The notes: generated by a model not told the origin, from the letters alone. A stretch of DNA of 64,000 nucleotides from Streptomyces sp. CNQ-509 (GCF_001011035.1 NZ_CP011492.1:6059001-6123000), one strand, 5' to 3'; positions 32,819-42,412 are shown, counted from the stretch's first letter. Program-made: numbers and translations.

Positions 32819-33346
32819 GTGGCCGACAACGCACGGGCGAAGCGCTTGGCGGACCTCATCCGTGAGGTCGTGGCCGAGAAGCTGCAGCGGGGGATCAAGG
32901 ACCCGCGGCTCGGCTCCCGGGTGACCATCACCGACACGCGCGTCACCGGGGACCTCCGGGAGGCGACCGTCTTCTACACGGTGTACGGCGACGACGAGGA
33001 GCGGGCGCAGGCCGCGAAGGGGCTGGAGAGTGCCAAGGGCGTGCTGCGCTCGGCGGTCGGCGCCGCCGCCGGGGTGAAGTTCACGCCCACGCTCGCGTTC
33101 GTGCCGGACGCGCTGCCCGAGAACGCCAAGAACATCGACGACGTCCTGGAACGCGCCCGGCTCCAGGACGAGCAGGTGCGCAGCGCCGCCGCGGGCGCGG
33201 AGTACGCGGCGGGGGCGGACCCGTACAAGCGGGACCGCGACGAGGACGGCGCGGACGACGGCGCGGACGACGGCGAGGCGGACCCGGGCGAGCCGGGCCC
33301 CGGCGCGGCGCGCGGCGATAAGGACGGGGGCCCGGCGGGGGCATGA
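32819..33346 (+). CDS. rbfA: Ribosome-binding factor A
   Basis: A 175-residue protein for late 30S maturation (16S rRNA 5' end). The KH-like core is ADLIREVVAEKLQRGIKDPRLGSRVTITDTRVTGDLREATVFYTV and LRSAVGAAAGVKFTPTLAFVPD. It carries a long acidic tail of about 50 residues (KRDRDEDGADDGADDGEADPGEPG), longer than E. coli RbfA. GTG 32819 follows AAGGAGACGGACCA. The stop overlaps the truB start as ATGA. Confidence 0.95.
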   Translation: MADNARAKRLADLIREVVAEKLQRGIKDPRLGSRVTITDTRVTGDLREATVFYTVYGDDEERAQAAKGLESAKGVLRSAVGAAAGVKFTPTLAFVPDALPENAKNIDDVLERARLQDEQVRSAAAGAEYAAGADPYKRDRDEDGADDGADDGEADPGEPGPGAARGDKDGGPAGA

Positions 33347-34245
33347 GGGGGAAGCCGACCGGCCCGGACGGCCTTGTCATCGTCGACAAGCCGGCCGGGC
33401 TGACCTCGCACGACGTCGTCGGCCGGCTGCGCCGGCTGGCGCGCACTCGGCGCGTGGGCCACGCCGGGACGCTGGACCCGATGGCGACGGGCGTGCTCGT
33501 CGTCGGCGTGGAGAAGGCGACCCGGCTGCTGGGCCATCTCGCGCTCACCGACAAGGAGTACCGGGCCACGATCCGGCTCGGCCAGACGACGGTGACCGAC
33601 GACGCCGAGGGCGACGTCACCGCCGCCGCCGACGCCGGTGACCTGCCGCCCGGCGCGGTCGACGCCGGCATCGCCGGGCTGACCGGCGACATCATGCAGG
33701 TGCCGTCCGCCGTCAGCGCGATCAAGGTGGACGGCAAGCGGTCGTACAAGCGGGTGCTCGACGGCGAGGCCGTCGAGCTGCCGGCCCGGCCGGTGACCGT
33801 CAGCACGTTCGTGCTGCACGACGTGCGGGCGGCGACGGCCGCGGACGGCACCAGGGTGACCGACCTGGACGTCACCGTCGCGTGCTCCTCCGGCACGTAC
33901 ATCCGCGCCCTGGCCCGCGACCTCGGCGCCGGACTCGGCGTCGGCGGCCACCTCACCGCGCTGCGCCGCACCCGGGTCGGCCCGTACGGGCTGGACGGGG
34001 CGCGGACGCTGGAGCAGCTGGAGGAGCGGCTCGACGTGCTGCCGATCGGCGACGCCGCGGCGGCGGCGTTCCCGCGCTGGGACGTGGACGCCGAGCAGGC
34101 GCGGCTGCTGTCGCACGGGGTGCGGGTGGCGGTGCCGGAGGGGCTGGCCGAGGAGCCGCACGCGGTGTTCGGCCCGGACGGGCGGTTCCTGGCGCTGGTG
34201 GAACCGGCCGGGGGACGGGCCAAGGCGCTGGCGGTGTTCGCGTAG
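33343..34245 (+). CDS. truB: tRNA pseudouridine-55 synthase
   Basis: A 300-residue enzyme that makes pseudouridine 55 in the tRNA T-loop. The catalytic Asp is D45 in HAGTLDPMATGVL; other family blocks are GLVIVDKPAGLTSHDVV, KEYRATIRLGQTTVTDDAEG, VPSAVSAIKVDGKRSYKRVLDGE and CSSGTYIRALARDLG. The C-terminal PUA-like part is present. The ATG overlaps the rbfA stop. Its stop lies within a 21-bp tandem repeat. Confidence 0.96.
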   Translation: MRGKPTGPDGLVIVDKPAGLTSHDVVGRLRRLARTRRVGHAGTLDPMATGVLVVGVEKATRLLGHLALTDKEYRATIRLGQTTVTDDAEGDVTAAADAGDLPPGAVDAGIAGLTGDIMQVPSAVSAIKVDGKRSYKRVLDGEAVELPARPVTVSTFVLHDVRAATAADGTRVTDLDVTVACSSGTYIRALARDLGAGLGVGGHLTALRRTRVGPYGLDGARTLEQLEERLDVLPIGDAAAAAFPRWDVDAEQARLLSHGVRVAVPEGLAEEPHAVFGPDGRFLALVEPAGGRAKALAVFA

Positions 34246-34295
34246 TCCGCGGTGCCGGTCGCGTAGTCCGCGGTGCGGGTCGCGTGGTCCGCCGG
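34240..34295 (+). repeat. 21-bp tandem repeat carrying the truB stop codon
   Basis: GCGTAGTCCGCGGTGCCGGTC (34240-34260) is repeated at 34261-34281 with one change and partly at 34282-34295. The truB TAG is inside copy 1 and an in-frame TAG recurs in copy 2, so the gene ends in a repeat that duplicates its own stop. The remainder of 34246-34461 shows no gene. Confidence 0.75.
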
Positions 34296-34461
34296 GCCGC
34301 GGTGCGGTCGCGCGGGGGTACGTGACCGGCGCTCCGGGCCGCCGTGGCGGCGTGGATTCCGCCGAACGGGTGCCCCCGGGGGGCGCATCGGGCCATTCGT
34401 CGTTTCCCGTGATCAGGCGGTGGCAAGCCATGCCCTGGGGCTCACCCGGGGAGGCTGGTCG

Positions 34462-37400
34462 TTGCCGTATTCATCGCCGCCGCCGCGCGCGCCCGGCACC
34501 GTCGTACGCATCCGCGACCTGGCCGGCCGCCCGCGCGGCACCGGATTCGTCGTGGACGCCGAGGGCACGGTGCTCACGAGTCACGAGGCCGTGGACGGGC
34601 TCGCCCGGCTGGTGCTGCACGCACCCGGCGACGCGCACACCTGGCTGGTCGAGTCCGCGGACGTCACCTCGCTGCCGAGTGCGGACCTGGCGGTCGTACG
34701 GGCCCGGGGGCTGGCCGGCGCCCGGGCCTTCGCGCTCGCCGCGGCGGTGCCCGACGACGGCACGGAGGTGGCCGTCGCGCTGCCCCGGGCGCGGGTGCCG
34801 GGGCGGGTGGTGGCCGCGGCCACGGCCACGTACACCGCGACCGACCGCTACCACCTCGTCGACGGGGTGCTGCAACTCGCCCTGGCCCCGCATGAGTCGC
34901 TGCGCGCGGGCGGCGAGGCGAGCGGGGCACCGGTCGTGGACGCCGCGAGCGGGGCGGTGGTGGCGGTGGTCGGCACCGCGCTGCACGCGGACCGCGGCGG
35001 GGTGGCTCACGCGGTGCCGCTGCGCGGGGCGGCGGACGACGCGGCGGGGACCCTGGGCGCGGCGCTCGACCGGGGCGGGGCGCAGGTGCCCGCGTACGGC
35101 AGGGACTTGAACCTGGCGGGGGCGGTGGAGCTGGGGGCGGCGGGCGGTGGTGCGGCCGCGTTCGCCTTCCGTGCGGCGGGGGCGGGTGGAGCGGGGGTCG
35201 CGCGGGACGGGGGGCGTGCCGGCACGGCGGCTGCGGAGGGCGGCGGGTCCGGGTGGGTGTGGGGTCCGGCGGTGGAGCGGCGCGAGGTGGGGGCGGAGTT
35301 CGGGCGGTTCTTCCGCGGTGACGCGCACGTTCTCGCGCTCGTCGGCGGGCCCGGCACCGGGCGGTCCACGGAACTCGCCGGCCTCGCGGCCCGCCGCGCC
35401 GCGGAGGGCGCGCCGTCGGTACGCCTGCGCGGCGCGGATCTGAAGGTCGCGGACGCGGGGGTACGGGATGCCGTGGCCCGGGCGCTGCGCGACGCCGCGC
35501 GGGCGGTGGCCGTGGCGGCGGGTGCCGCCGGCTGCGCGGGCGACCCGGCGTCGGCCACCCCGGAGGCGGTCGCCGCGCAAGCGCACGTCGCGGGGCGGCC
35601 GTTGCTGGTCCTGCTCGACGGCCCGGAGGAGATGCCGCCGGTGCTGGCGGCGGCGCTGGGGGAGTGGACGGCGCACACGGCGGAGTGGCTGGTCGGGCAC
35701 GGCGTGCGGCTGGTGCTGGCGTGCCGGCCGGAGTTCTGGGAGCGGGCGGGTGCGCTGTTCCCCGCGGGGATGCCGCACGCGGGGCGGTCGGGTCCCGACA
35801 CGCTGCCGCCGTGCGTCCCGCTGGGGGACTTTACTCCGGCGGAGGCTGCACAGGCGCGCACCCGCTACAGCGTCCCGCCCACCGCACTCCACGGGGCGGA
35901 GGCCCGCCACCCGCTGACGCTACGGCTGCTGGCGGAGGTCCGCGCGGCGCTGCCGCGGGACACCGGGCCGGGGTCGCCGGGCGGACCCGGGGCGCGGCGG
36001 TGGGAGGTGTTCGAGTCGTATCTCGCGGTGGTCTGTCTGCGCATCGCGGAGCGGCTCGCCCGGGAAGCCGGACCCGCCGGGCCCCGGGGGGCCGCCCTCG
36101 GCCGGCTGGCCGTGTATGTGGCCGGGCAGGCGCACGAGGCGGCGCGGCGGTGTCTGGGGCCCGGGCAGGGGGAGTTGGAGCGGGCGGCGTTCGAGGAGCT
36201 GTTTCCCTGGCGGGTGCCGGACCACCTCGCAGGGCTCACCGGGTGGGCCTCCGCGGTGCTCGCCGAAGGGCTGCTGGTGCCCGCGGGTGCCGGGTACCGG
36301 TTCGCGCACGAGGAGTTCGCCGACTGGCTGCAGGGCGCGCACCTCGACGTCGACGCCGCCCTCGCTGTACTCGTCCACCGCACCTCCGAGCGCTGGCGCC
36401 CCGGCGACCTGCCGTCCTCCGCGGACGGCGGCGCCGCGCGGCGCGCGCTGCCGGTGCCGCCGCACCGGATCGGGGCGTGCGTCGAGGCGCTGCTCCTGCT
36501 GGAGCGCCGGCACGGGGGTACGGAGCTGGGCCGCCGGCTGTCGGACCTGCTGGCCGCCGCCGACGCCGCGGTCAGCCGCCGCACGTCGTTCCCCGAGCCC
36601 GGCCCCGGCACGCCCCCCGGGGCCGACGGCGGCTGGTGGGCCGCCCATCTGCTCGGCGAGACCCTGCTGCGGGTGCCCGACGCCCGCCCGTACCGGCAGG
36701 TGCTCCGGCGCCTCGCCGCCTGCCTCGCCGGGCACGCCGCCCGCTTCGGCGGCACCGCGCAACTCCCCGCCGTGCTCGCCCCCTTCGGCCCGTCGTTCTT
36801 CACCCGGCTGCCCCTCCCGCTCGCCGACCGCCTCGACCTGCTGCGCCGCCTCGTGCCCGCCGACACCCGCCGCCCGTCCGCGTACCTGACCGCCGCGGGC
36901 GAGCTGCTGCACGCCGACCCGGCCACCGCCCAGCCGCTCCTCACCGGCTGGTTCGGCGACGAGCGCGCTCTGCCCGCCGACGGCGCCACCGTCGCCGACG
37001 CCGCCCAGGCGCTCCTCCACACCCACCGCGCCCGTGCCGTGGACGACCTCGCCGACGCCCTCGTCGCCACCGCCCACCCGCGGGCCGGCGAACTCCTCGC
37101 CGCGCTCGCCGAGGACGAGCCGTCCGCCCTCTGCCGCGCCGTGGACCGCTGGGCGCGCGACCCCCGTCCGGAGCGGCGGGCGGCCGCCGCGACGTACGCG
37201 CAGAAAACCGCCCGGCACGCGCGCGGCGCGGCCGACCGCGCGCTGCTGCGCTACGCCGCGCGGGCCCTGCTCGCGCACACCGGCGACGACACCCTCCACG
37301 GCCCCGCCCTCGCCGTGCTCCTCCGCGACCCCGAGAGCCGCGCCGCGCACCTCGACCGCGCCCTCGCGCTCCTCGCCGCCGACGACCCGCACCTCGGCCC

Positions 37401-38088
37401 CGCCGACTTCGCCCCCGCGCTCGCCACCCACCCCGGGCCCGTGCTCGACGCCTTCCGGGACCGCCTCCACCGGCCCGGCGACGGCGCCGCCGACGTGCTG
37501 CGCACCCTCGCCCGCCTCCGTGCCCCCGCCCCCGCCCTGGCGCGCGGCGCCGCGGACCTCGTCCGCGAGTACGTCGACCACCACCCCGAAGGCGCCGCGG
37601 CCGCCGCCGACTTCGTGGACCGGAGGCTGGAGCACGGGCAGGGCGACCGCGCCGTGCTCCTCCCGCTCGCCGTCGAGCTGCTGACCGCGCACTCGCCCGT
37701 GGTACGCCGCGCGCTCGCGCCCGTCGTCGCGGACCCGGGCACCCGCGCCTCCGGCGCCCTCCGCCGCGAACTGCTCGCCGTGCTCCTGGACCGCGAGCGC
37801 GAGCCCGCCGTGCTCGACGCCCTCCTCGCCGCCGTCGGCCGCGCCACCGGCCGGCGCGCGGAGTGCGCCACCCGGGACCTCGTCCGGCGCATCGGGCTGC
37901 TGCTCTCCCGGACCCCGGAGGGGGCGGCGGTCTTCGACCGGCGGCTGGTGGCGCTCGCCGCCGAGCTGCCCGCGTTCGCGGCGCAACTGGGCGGCTGGCT
38001 GGCCGCGGACCGGGACGGCTGGGCCGTGCTGCTGGGGCCGAGCGCGCAGCTCGCCGTGGGCACGGCGCACCCGCGGCGCGCGTCCTGA
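34462..38088 (+). CDS. Trypsin-like protease domain fused to a STAND-type NTPase and helical repeats
   Basis: A 1208-residue protein. TTG 34462 is chosen because GGGGAGG lies seven bases upstream and the protease fold begins at once (VVRIRDLAGRPRGTGFVVDAEGTVLTSHEAV). The catalytic triad appears complete: H41, D75 (SADLAVV) and S154 (GEASGAPVV). An NTPase domain follows with Walker A GGPGTGRST (296-304), where Arg replaces the usual Lys, and Walker B LLVLLDGPEE (381-390). The C-terminal half (about 690-1200) is Ala/Leu-rich helical repeat, HEAT-like. Protease-NTPase fusions of this plan are often signalling or defence proteins, but this one sits between truB and ribF and may be a conserved resident gene. 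The target is unknown. Confidence 0.75.
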   Translation: MPYSSPPPRAPGTVVRIRDLAGRPRGTGFVVDAEGTVLTSHEAVDGLARLVLHAPGDAHTWLVESADVTSLPSADLAVVRARGLAGARAFALAAAVPDDGTEVAVALPRARVPGRVVAAATATYTATDRYHLVDGVLQLALAPHESLRAGGEASGAPVVDAASGAVVAVVGTALHADRGGVAHAVPLRGAADDAAGTLGAALDRGGAQVPAYGRDLNLAGAVELGAAGGGAAAFAFRAAGAGGAGVARDGGRAGTAAAEGGGSGWVWGPAVERREVGAEFGRFFRGDAHVLALVGGPGTGRSTELAGLAARRAAEGAPSVRLRGADLKVADAGVRDAVARALRDAARAVAVAAGAAGCAGDPASATPEAVAAQAHVAGRPLLVLLDGPEEMPPVLAAALGEWTAHTAEWLVGHGVRLVLACRPEFWERAGALFPAGMPHAGRSGPDTLPPCVPLGDFTPAEAAQARTRYSVPPTALHGAEARHPLTLRLLAEVRAALPRDTGPGSPGGPGARRWEVFESYLAVVCLRIAERLAREAGPAGPRGAALGRLAVYVAGQAHEAARRCLGPGQGELERAAFEELFPWRVPDHLAGLTGWASAVLAEGLLVPAGAGYRFAHEEFADWLQGAHLDVDAALAVLVHRTSERWRPGDLPSSADGGAARRALPVPPHRIGACVEALLLLERRHGGTELGRRLSDLLAAADAAVSRRTSFPEPGPGTPPGADGGWWAAHLLGETLLRVPDARPYRQVLRRLAACLAGHAARFGGTAQLPAVLAPFGPSFFTRLPLPLADRLDLLRRLVPADTRRPSAYLTAAGELLHADPATAQPLLTGWFGDERALPADGATVADAAQALLHTHRARAVDDLADALVATAHPRAGELLAALAEDEPSALCRAVDRWARDPRPERRAAAATYAQKTARHARGAADRALLRYAARALLAHTGDDTLHGPALAVLLRDPESRAAHLDRALALLAADDPHLGPADFAPALATHPGPVLDAFRDRLHRPGDGAADVLRTLARLRAPAPALARGAADLVREYVDHHPEGAAAAADFVDRRLEHGQGDRAVLLPLAVELLTAHSPVVRRALAPVVADPGTRASGALRRELLAVLLDREREPAVLDALLAAVGRATGRRAECATRDLVRRIGLLLSRTPEGAAVFDRRLVALAAELPAFAAQLGGWLAADRDGWAVLLGPSAQLAVGTAHPRRAS

Positions 38089-38273
38089 GCCCGCGGGCGC
38101 GCGCCCGAAGACGGCGGAGTCGGTACGGACCGCCCGTACCGCCGCACGAAACCGGCCGTCCCGCCGGGCCGACAGGCGCCCGGGTCCTGCGCTCGACCGC
38201 GGGCATGGCAGTCTTGTGTTCCACAACCCTGTACGGGGCAGGCACGACAACGGCGGACCGAGGAGCGGGCAGA

Positions 38274-39218
38274 GTGCAGCGCTGGCGTGGCTTGGAGGAC
38301 ATCCCCGAGGGGTGGGGGCGCAGCGTCGTCACCATCGGCTCGTTCGACGGCGTGCACCGCGGCCACCAGCTCATCATCGGCCGGACGGTGGAGCGGGCCC
38401 GGGAGCTGGGCGTGCAGTCCGTCGTGGTGACCTTCGACCCGCACCCCACGGAGGTCGTCCGCCCCGGCAGCCACCCCCCGCTGCTGGCCGCGCACCACCG
38501 GCGGGCGGAGCTGATGGCGGACCTCGGCGTGGACGCGCTGCTGATCCTGCCGTTCACCGCGGAGTTCTCGAAGCTGGCGCCCGCGGACTTCGTGGTGAAG
38601 GTGCTGGTCGACAAGCTGCACGCGCGCGCGGTGGTGGAGGGCCCGAACTTCCGCTTCGGCCACAAGGCCGCAGGCGACGTCACCTTCCTCGCTTCCCTCG
38701 GCGAAACGTACGACTACACGGTGGACGTCGTCGACCTCCAGGTCAGCGGCGCTGCGGGCGGCGGCGAGCCCTTCTCCTCCACGCTCGCCCGGCGCCTGAT
38801 CGCCGAGGGCGACGTCACCGGGGCGGCGGAGGTGCTGGGCCGGCCGCACCGCGTCGAGGGCGTCGTCGTACGGGGCGCGCAGCGCGGCCGCGAGCTGGGC
38901 TTCCCGACCGCCAACCTGGAGACGCTGCCGCACACCGCGGTCCCCGCCGACGGGGTGTACGCGGGCTGGCTGGAGGCCGCGGGCGAGCGGCTCCCCGCGG
39001 CGATCTCGGTCGGCACGAACCCGCAGTTCGACGGCACGGAGCGAACGGTGGAGGCGTACGCGCTCGACCGCGACGACCTCGACCTGTACGGGCTGCACGT
39101 GGCCGTCGACTTCCTCGCCTTCGTCCGCGGCCAGGAGCGCTTCGACACGGTCGAGGACCTGAAGGCCCAGATGCGCCGCGACGTCGACGCCTGCCGCGAG
39201 CTGACCGCGGGCCGCTGA
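38274..39218 (+). CDS. ribF: Bifunctional riboflavin kinase/FAD synthetase
   Basis: A 314-residue enzyme making FMN from riboflavin and FAD from FMN. The N-terminal adenylyltransferase domain has VVTIGSFDGVHRGHQLII and VVEGPNFRFGHKAAGD; the C-terminal flavokinase domain has GRELGFPTANLE and DGVYAGWL. GTG 38274 has AGGAG eight bases upstream. The gene is convergent with the peptide transporter operon across a strong hairpin. Confidence 0.96.
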   Translation: MQRWRGLEDIPEGWGRSVVTIGSFDGVHRGHQLIIGRTVERARELGVQSVVVTFDPHPTEVVRPGSHPPLLAAHHRRAELMADLGVDALLILPFTAEFSKLAPADFVVKVLVDKLHARAVVEGPNFRFGHKAAGDVTFLASLGETYDYTVDVVDLQVSGAAGGGEPFSSTLARRLIAEGDVTGAAEVLGRPHRVEGVVVRGAQRGRELGFPTANLETLPHTAVPADGVYAGWLEAAGERLPAAISVGTNPQFDGTERTVEAYALDRDDLDLYGLHVAVDFLAFVRGQERFDTVEDLKAQMRRDVDACRELTAGR

Positions 39219-39252
39219 CGGCGCCGCCCGGGACCGCCCCGGGCCGGCGCCG
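39219..39252. terminator. Bidirectional terminator between ribF and the peptide transporter operon
   Basis: CGGCGCCG (39219-39226) pairs with CGGCGCCG (39245-39252) and the inner CCCGGG (39227-39232) with CCCGGG (39238-39243), one base bulged. It begins at the ribF stop and ends nine bases before the convergent operon end. Confidence 0.7.
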
Positions 39253-39261
39253 CCCGCCGTC

Positions 39262-40437
39262 CTACGCGGGCGGGGCCGCCGCCGTCCCGGCCAGGTGGCA
39301 CGCCACCCCCGGCCGGGCCCCGCCCAGCACCGGCAGGTCCGTGCCGCGGCAGGCGTCCGCGACGCCCGCCGACGCGGCCTCGCCGGAGGCGAGCTGCTGA
39401 CAGCGCACGTGGAACCGGCAGCCGCCCGGGATCCGCGCCGGATCCGGCGGCTCGCCCGTCAGCACCACCGGCGCCGTCCCCGACTCCGGCAGCACCGACA
39501 GCAGGGCCTTCGTGTACGGGTGCCGCGGCGCCGTCAGCACCTCCTCCACCGGACCCGCCTCCACGATCCGGCCCAGGTACATCACCGCCACCCGGTCCGC
39601 GATGTTCCACGCCAGCCCCAGGTCGTGCGTGACGACCAGCGCGGAGAGCCCCATGTGGTCGCGGAGCCGCAGCAGCAGCGCCAGGATCTCGCCACGCACC
39701 GAGGCGTCGAGCGAGGCCACCGGCTCGTCGGCGACGATCAGCTCCGGGTCGAGCACCAGGGCACCGGCGATGACGACGCGCTGCCGCTGCCCGCCGGACA
39801 GCTCGTGCGGGTAGCGCAGGAAGAACCGCTCCGGCGGGCGCAGTCCCGCGCGGGCGAGCGCGGAGGCCACCACGGCGCGTTCGTCGCCGCGGTGGCCGTG
39901 GATGCGCAGGCCCTCGGCGACGGCGTCGTAGACCGTGTGCCGCGGGTTGAGCGAGCCGCTGGGGTCCTGGAGCACGAGCTGCACCCGCCGCCGGTACGCC
40001 TTGAGCGCCCGGCTTCCGTACGCGAGCGGGGAGCCGCGGAACGACACCGTGCCCGCGGTGGGGCGGACCAGGCCGAGGAGTGCGCGGGCCAGGGTGGTCT
40101 TGCCGCATCCCGACTCGCCGACGAGGGCGACGATCTCGCCCTGGCCGACGGCGAGGTTCACGCCGTCGACGGCCCGCGCGGCGGGTGCGCCGTGCCGCCC
40201 GGGGAAGACGACCCGCAGCCCGTCGGCGGCGAGCAGCGGCCCGGCGGCGCGGGCGTCTTCGTCGCGTACGGCCGCGGGCCCGGACTTGCGCGACCCGGGG
40301 CCTCCGGCACCGGCCGAGGTCCCGTTCGCCGGCTCCTTTCCGGCGACCACGGGCTCACCCGCGCGTTCCGCCCGTACCTCCCCGTCCGCCTCCGGCGTCC
40401 CCGCGTCCTTCGCCTTCTCCGCCGACTCCCCGCTCAC
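39262..40437 (-). CDS. Oligopeptide/dipeptide ABC transporter ATP-binding protein (DppF/OppF-like)
   Basis: A 391-residue ATPase energising peptide import. It has Walker A GESGCGKTT, signature LSGGQRQR, Walker B ELIVADEP and the oligopeptide C-terminal extension with RFHVRCQ. An unusual hydrophilic N-terminal tail of about 65 residues (Glu, Ala and Gly rich) precedes the nucleotide-binding domain. GTG 40437 overlaps the stop of the preceding ATPase gene as GTGA, with AAGGAGG before it. It is the last gene of the five-gene operon. Confidence 0.93.
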   Translation of the reverse strand: MSGESAEKAKDAGTPEADGEVRAERAGEPVVAGKEPANGTSAGAGGPGSRKSGPAAVRDEDARAAGPLLAADGLRVVFPGRHGAPAARAVDGVNLAVGQGEIVALVGESGCGKTTLARALLGLVRPTAGTVSFRGSPLAYGSRALKAYRRRVQLVLQDPSGSLNPRHTVYDAVAEGLRIHGHRGDERAVVASALARAGLRPPERFFLRYPHELSGGQRQRVVIAGALVLDPELIVADEPVASLDASVRGEILALLLRLRDHMGLSALVVTHDLGLAWNIADRVAVMYLGRIVEAGPVEEVLTAPRHPYTKALLSVLPESGTAPVVLTGEPPDPARIPGGCRFHVRCQQLASGEAASAGVADACRGTDLPVLGGARPGVACHLAGTAAAPPA

Positions 40438-41411
40438 CGTGCCTCCTTGACGCTGTCCACGTGTACGCACGCCGCCCGCCGACCCGGGCCCGCCTCGCGC
40501 AGCCGCGGGTCCGCCGCCGCGCAGGTCTCCAGCGCCACCGGGCAGCGCGGGTGGAACGCGCAGCCCGGCGGCAGCCGGGACGGGTCCGGCGGATCGCCGG
40601 GGAGGCCCTGCGGGGCGCGGCGGTCGGCGGCGCGGCCGACGGCCGGGAACGCGGCCGCCAGCGCGCCGCTGTAGGGGTGCTCCGCCGCCGTGAACACCGT
40701 CTGCGCCGGGCCCTCCTCGACGATCCGGCCCGCGTACATGACGGCCAGCCGGTCGCAGGTGTCGGAGAGCACCGCCAGGTCGTGGCTGATCATCAGCAGG
40801 CTGATGCCCTGGTCGGCGACCAGCCGCTCGATGAGCCGCAGGATCTGCGCCTGGATCATGACGTCCAGCGCCGTCGTCGGCTCGTCGGCGACGATCAGCC
40901 GCGGGTCGCACGCCAGCGCCATCGCGATCATCGCCCGCTGCCGCTGGCCGCCGGAGAGCTCGTGCGGGTACGCGCCGCCGCGGGCGGCCGGCAGCCCGAC
41001 CTGCTCCAGCAGCCCCTCCGCCCGCCGCCGGGCCGCGCCGGGGGAGGTCTCCAGCCGGTGCAGCAGGATCGGCTCGGCGATCTGGTCGCGGATGCGGTGG
41101 ACGGCGTTGAGCGAGTGCATCGCGCCCTGGAAGACGATCGACGCGCCCGCCCAGCGCACCGCGCGCAGCCGCCCCCAGGGCATGGTGAGCACGTCCTCGC
41201 CGTCGAGCAGGATCTCCCCGGTCAGCCGCGCCGAGCGCGGCAGCAGCCGCAGCAGCGCCAGCGCCAGGGTCGACTTGCCGCAGCCCGACTCGCCCGCCAG
41301 GCCGAGCTTCTGCCCGGCGGCCAGGCTGAGGTCCACGCCGCGGACCGCGGGGACGGCGGCGGCGCCCGTACCGTACGTCACGTGCAGGTCGCGCAGTTCG
41401 AGGAGCGTCAC
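40434..41411 (-). CDS. Oligopeptide/dipeptide ABC transporter ATP-binding protein (DppD/OppD-like)
   Basis: A 325-residue ATPase, partner of the next gene product. Walker A GESGCGKST, a Q-loop at IVFQGAMHSLN, signature LSGGQRQR, Walker B RLIVADEP and the oligopeptide-type C-terminal CAFHPRCP are all visible. GTG 41411 overlaps the permease stop. The C-terminal cysteine-rich segment (CAFHPRC...CAAADP) fits the [4Fe-4S]-bearing extension reported for Dpp/Opp ATPases. Confidence 0.94.
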   Translation of the reverse strand: MTLLELRDLHVTYGTGAAAVPAVRGVDLSLAAGQKLGLAGESGCGKSTLALALLRLLPRSARLTGEILLDGEDVLTMPWGRLRAVRWAGASIVFQGAMHSLNAVHRIRDQIAEPILLHRLETSPGAARRRAEGLLEQVGLPAARGGAYPHELSGGQRQRAMIAMALACDPRLIVADEPTTALDVMIQAQILRLIERLVADQGISLLMISHDLAVLSDTCDRLAVMYAGRIVEEGPAQTVFTAAEHPYSGALAAAFPAVGRAADRRAPQGLPGDPPDPSRLPPGCAFHPRCPVALETCAAADPRLREAGPGRRAACVHVDSVKEAR

Positions 41412-42412
41412 TTCGCCACCCCCAGCTTCGGATTGAGCACGGACTCCAGCGCCCGCCCCGACAGCGTGAAGCAGAGCGCGACCACCGCGATGGCGATGCC
41501 CGGCGGCACCAGGAACGACCAGTGCCCGGAGCTGATCGCGCCCGCCTCGCGGGCGTCCTGGAGCATGCCGCCCCAGGAGATGACCTGCGGGTCACCGAGG
41601 CCGAGGAACGCGAGCGTCGCCTCGGTGAGGATGGCCTCGGAGATGACCAGCGTGGTCTGGGCGAGGACCAGCGGCATCACGTTCGGCAGCACGTGGCGGA
41701 GCATGATGTGCGTGTGCCCGCCGCCGAGCGCCCGGGCGCGTTCGACGTACGGGCGGGCCTCGATGGCCAGCGTCTGCGCCCGCACCAGCCGCGCGGTCTT
41801 GGGCCAGGCGGCCACGCCGATGGCGATGATGACGGTCGTGACCGACCGGGACATCACCGTGGCCAGCACGATCGCCAGCACCAGCGTCGGCATGACGAGG
41901 AAGAAGTCGGTCACGCGCATGATGACGCCGGAGAGCCAGCCGCCGTAGTGGCCGGCGACCATGCCGACGAGGGTGCCGATGCCGACGGTCAGCGCGGCGG
42001 CCAGCAGTCCGACGGTGAGCGAGATGCGCGCCCCGTGGACGAGGAGGTCGAGCACCGAGCGGCCGAACTGGTCGGTGCCCAGCGGGAACTCGGTGCTGGG
42101 GTCCTCCAGCGCGGTGCCCGGCGCGTCGGTCACGCTGTCGGCGTCGGAGCCGGCGAGCAGCGGCGCGGCCAGCGCCACGAACGCGATGACGACCAGCGCG
42201 ACGAGGCCCCCGAGCCCCGCGCGCTGCTTCCGGTACGCGCGCCAGAAGCGGGCCGCGGAGCGGCGCCGGCGCGCCCGGGCCAGCGCCCGCGGATCGGCGG
42301 CTGAAGGCTCCGCCGGGGGGCCCGGGGCAGGTGGCTCCGAGGCGGGGGGTTCCGTGGCGGGCGGGCCCTTGGGCTCGAAGCCCGGCTCCTCGCCCAGTGC
42401 TTCCGTACTCAT
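41408..42412 (-). CDS. Oligopeptide/dipeptide ABC transporter permease (DppC/OppC-like)
   Basis: A 334-residue permease with the typical six helices and the OppC-N segment (FWRAYRKQRAGLGGLVALVVIAFVALAAPLLA). The FPLGTDQFGRSVLDLLVHGARISLTVG block and the EAA-type loop YVERARALGGGHTHIMLRHVLPNVMP are diagnostic. The N-terminus adds a Pro/Glu-rich tail of about 55 residues. ATG 42412 overlaps the preceding permease stop as ATGA. Confidence 0.94.
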   Translation of the reverse strand: MSTEALGEEPGFEPKGPPATEPPASEPPAPGPPAEPSAADPRALARARRRRSAARFWRAYRKQRAGLGGLVALVVIAFVALAAPLLAGSDADSVTDAPGTALEDPSTEFPLGTDQFGRSVLDLLVHGARISLTVGLLAAALTVGIGTLVGMVAGHYGGWLSGVIMRVTDFFLVMPTLVLAIVLATVMSRSVTTVIIAIGVAAWPKTARLVRAQTLAIEARPYVERARALGGGHTHIMLRHVLPNVMPLVLAQTTLVISEAILTEATLAFLGLGDPQVISWGGMLQDAREAGAISSGHWSFLVPPGIAIAVVALCFTLSGRALESVLNPKLGVAK

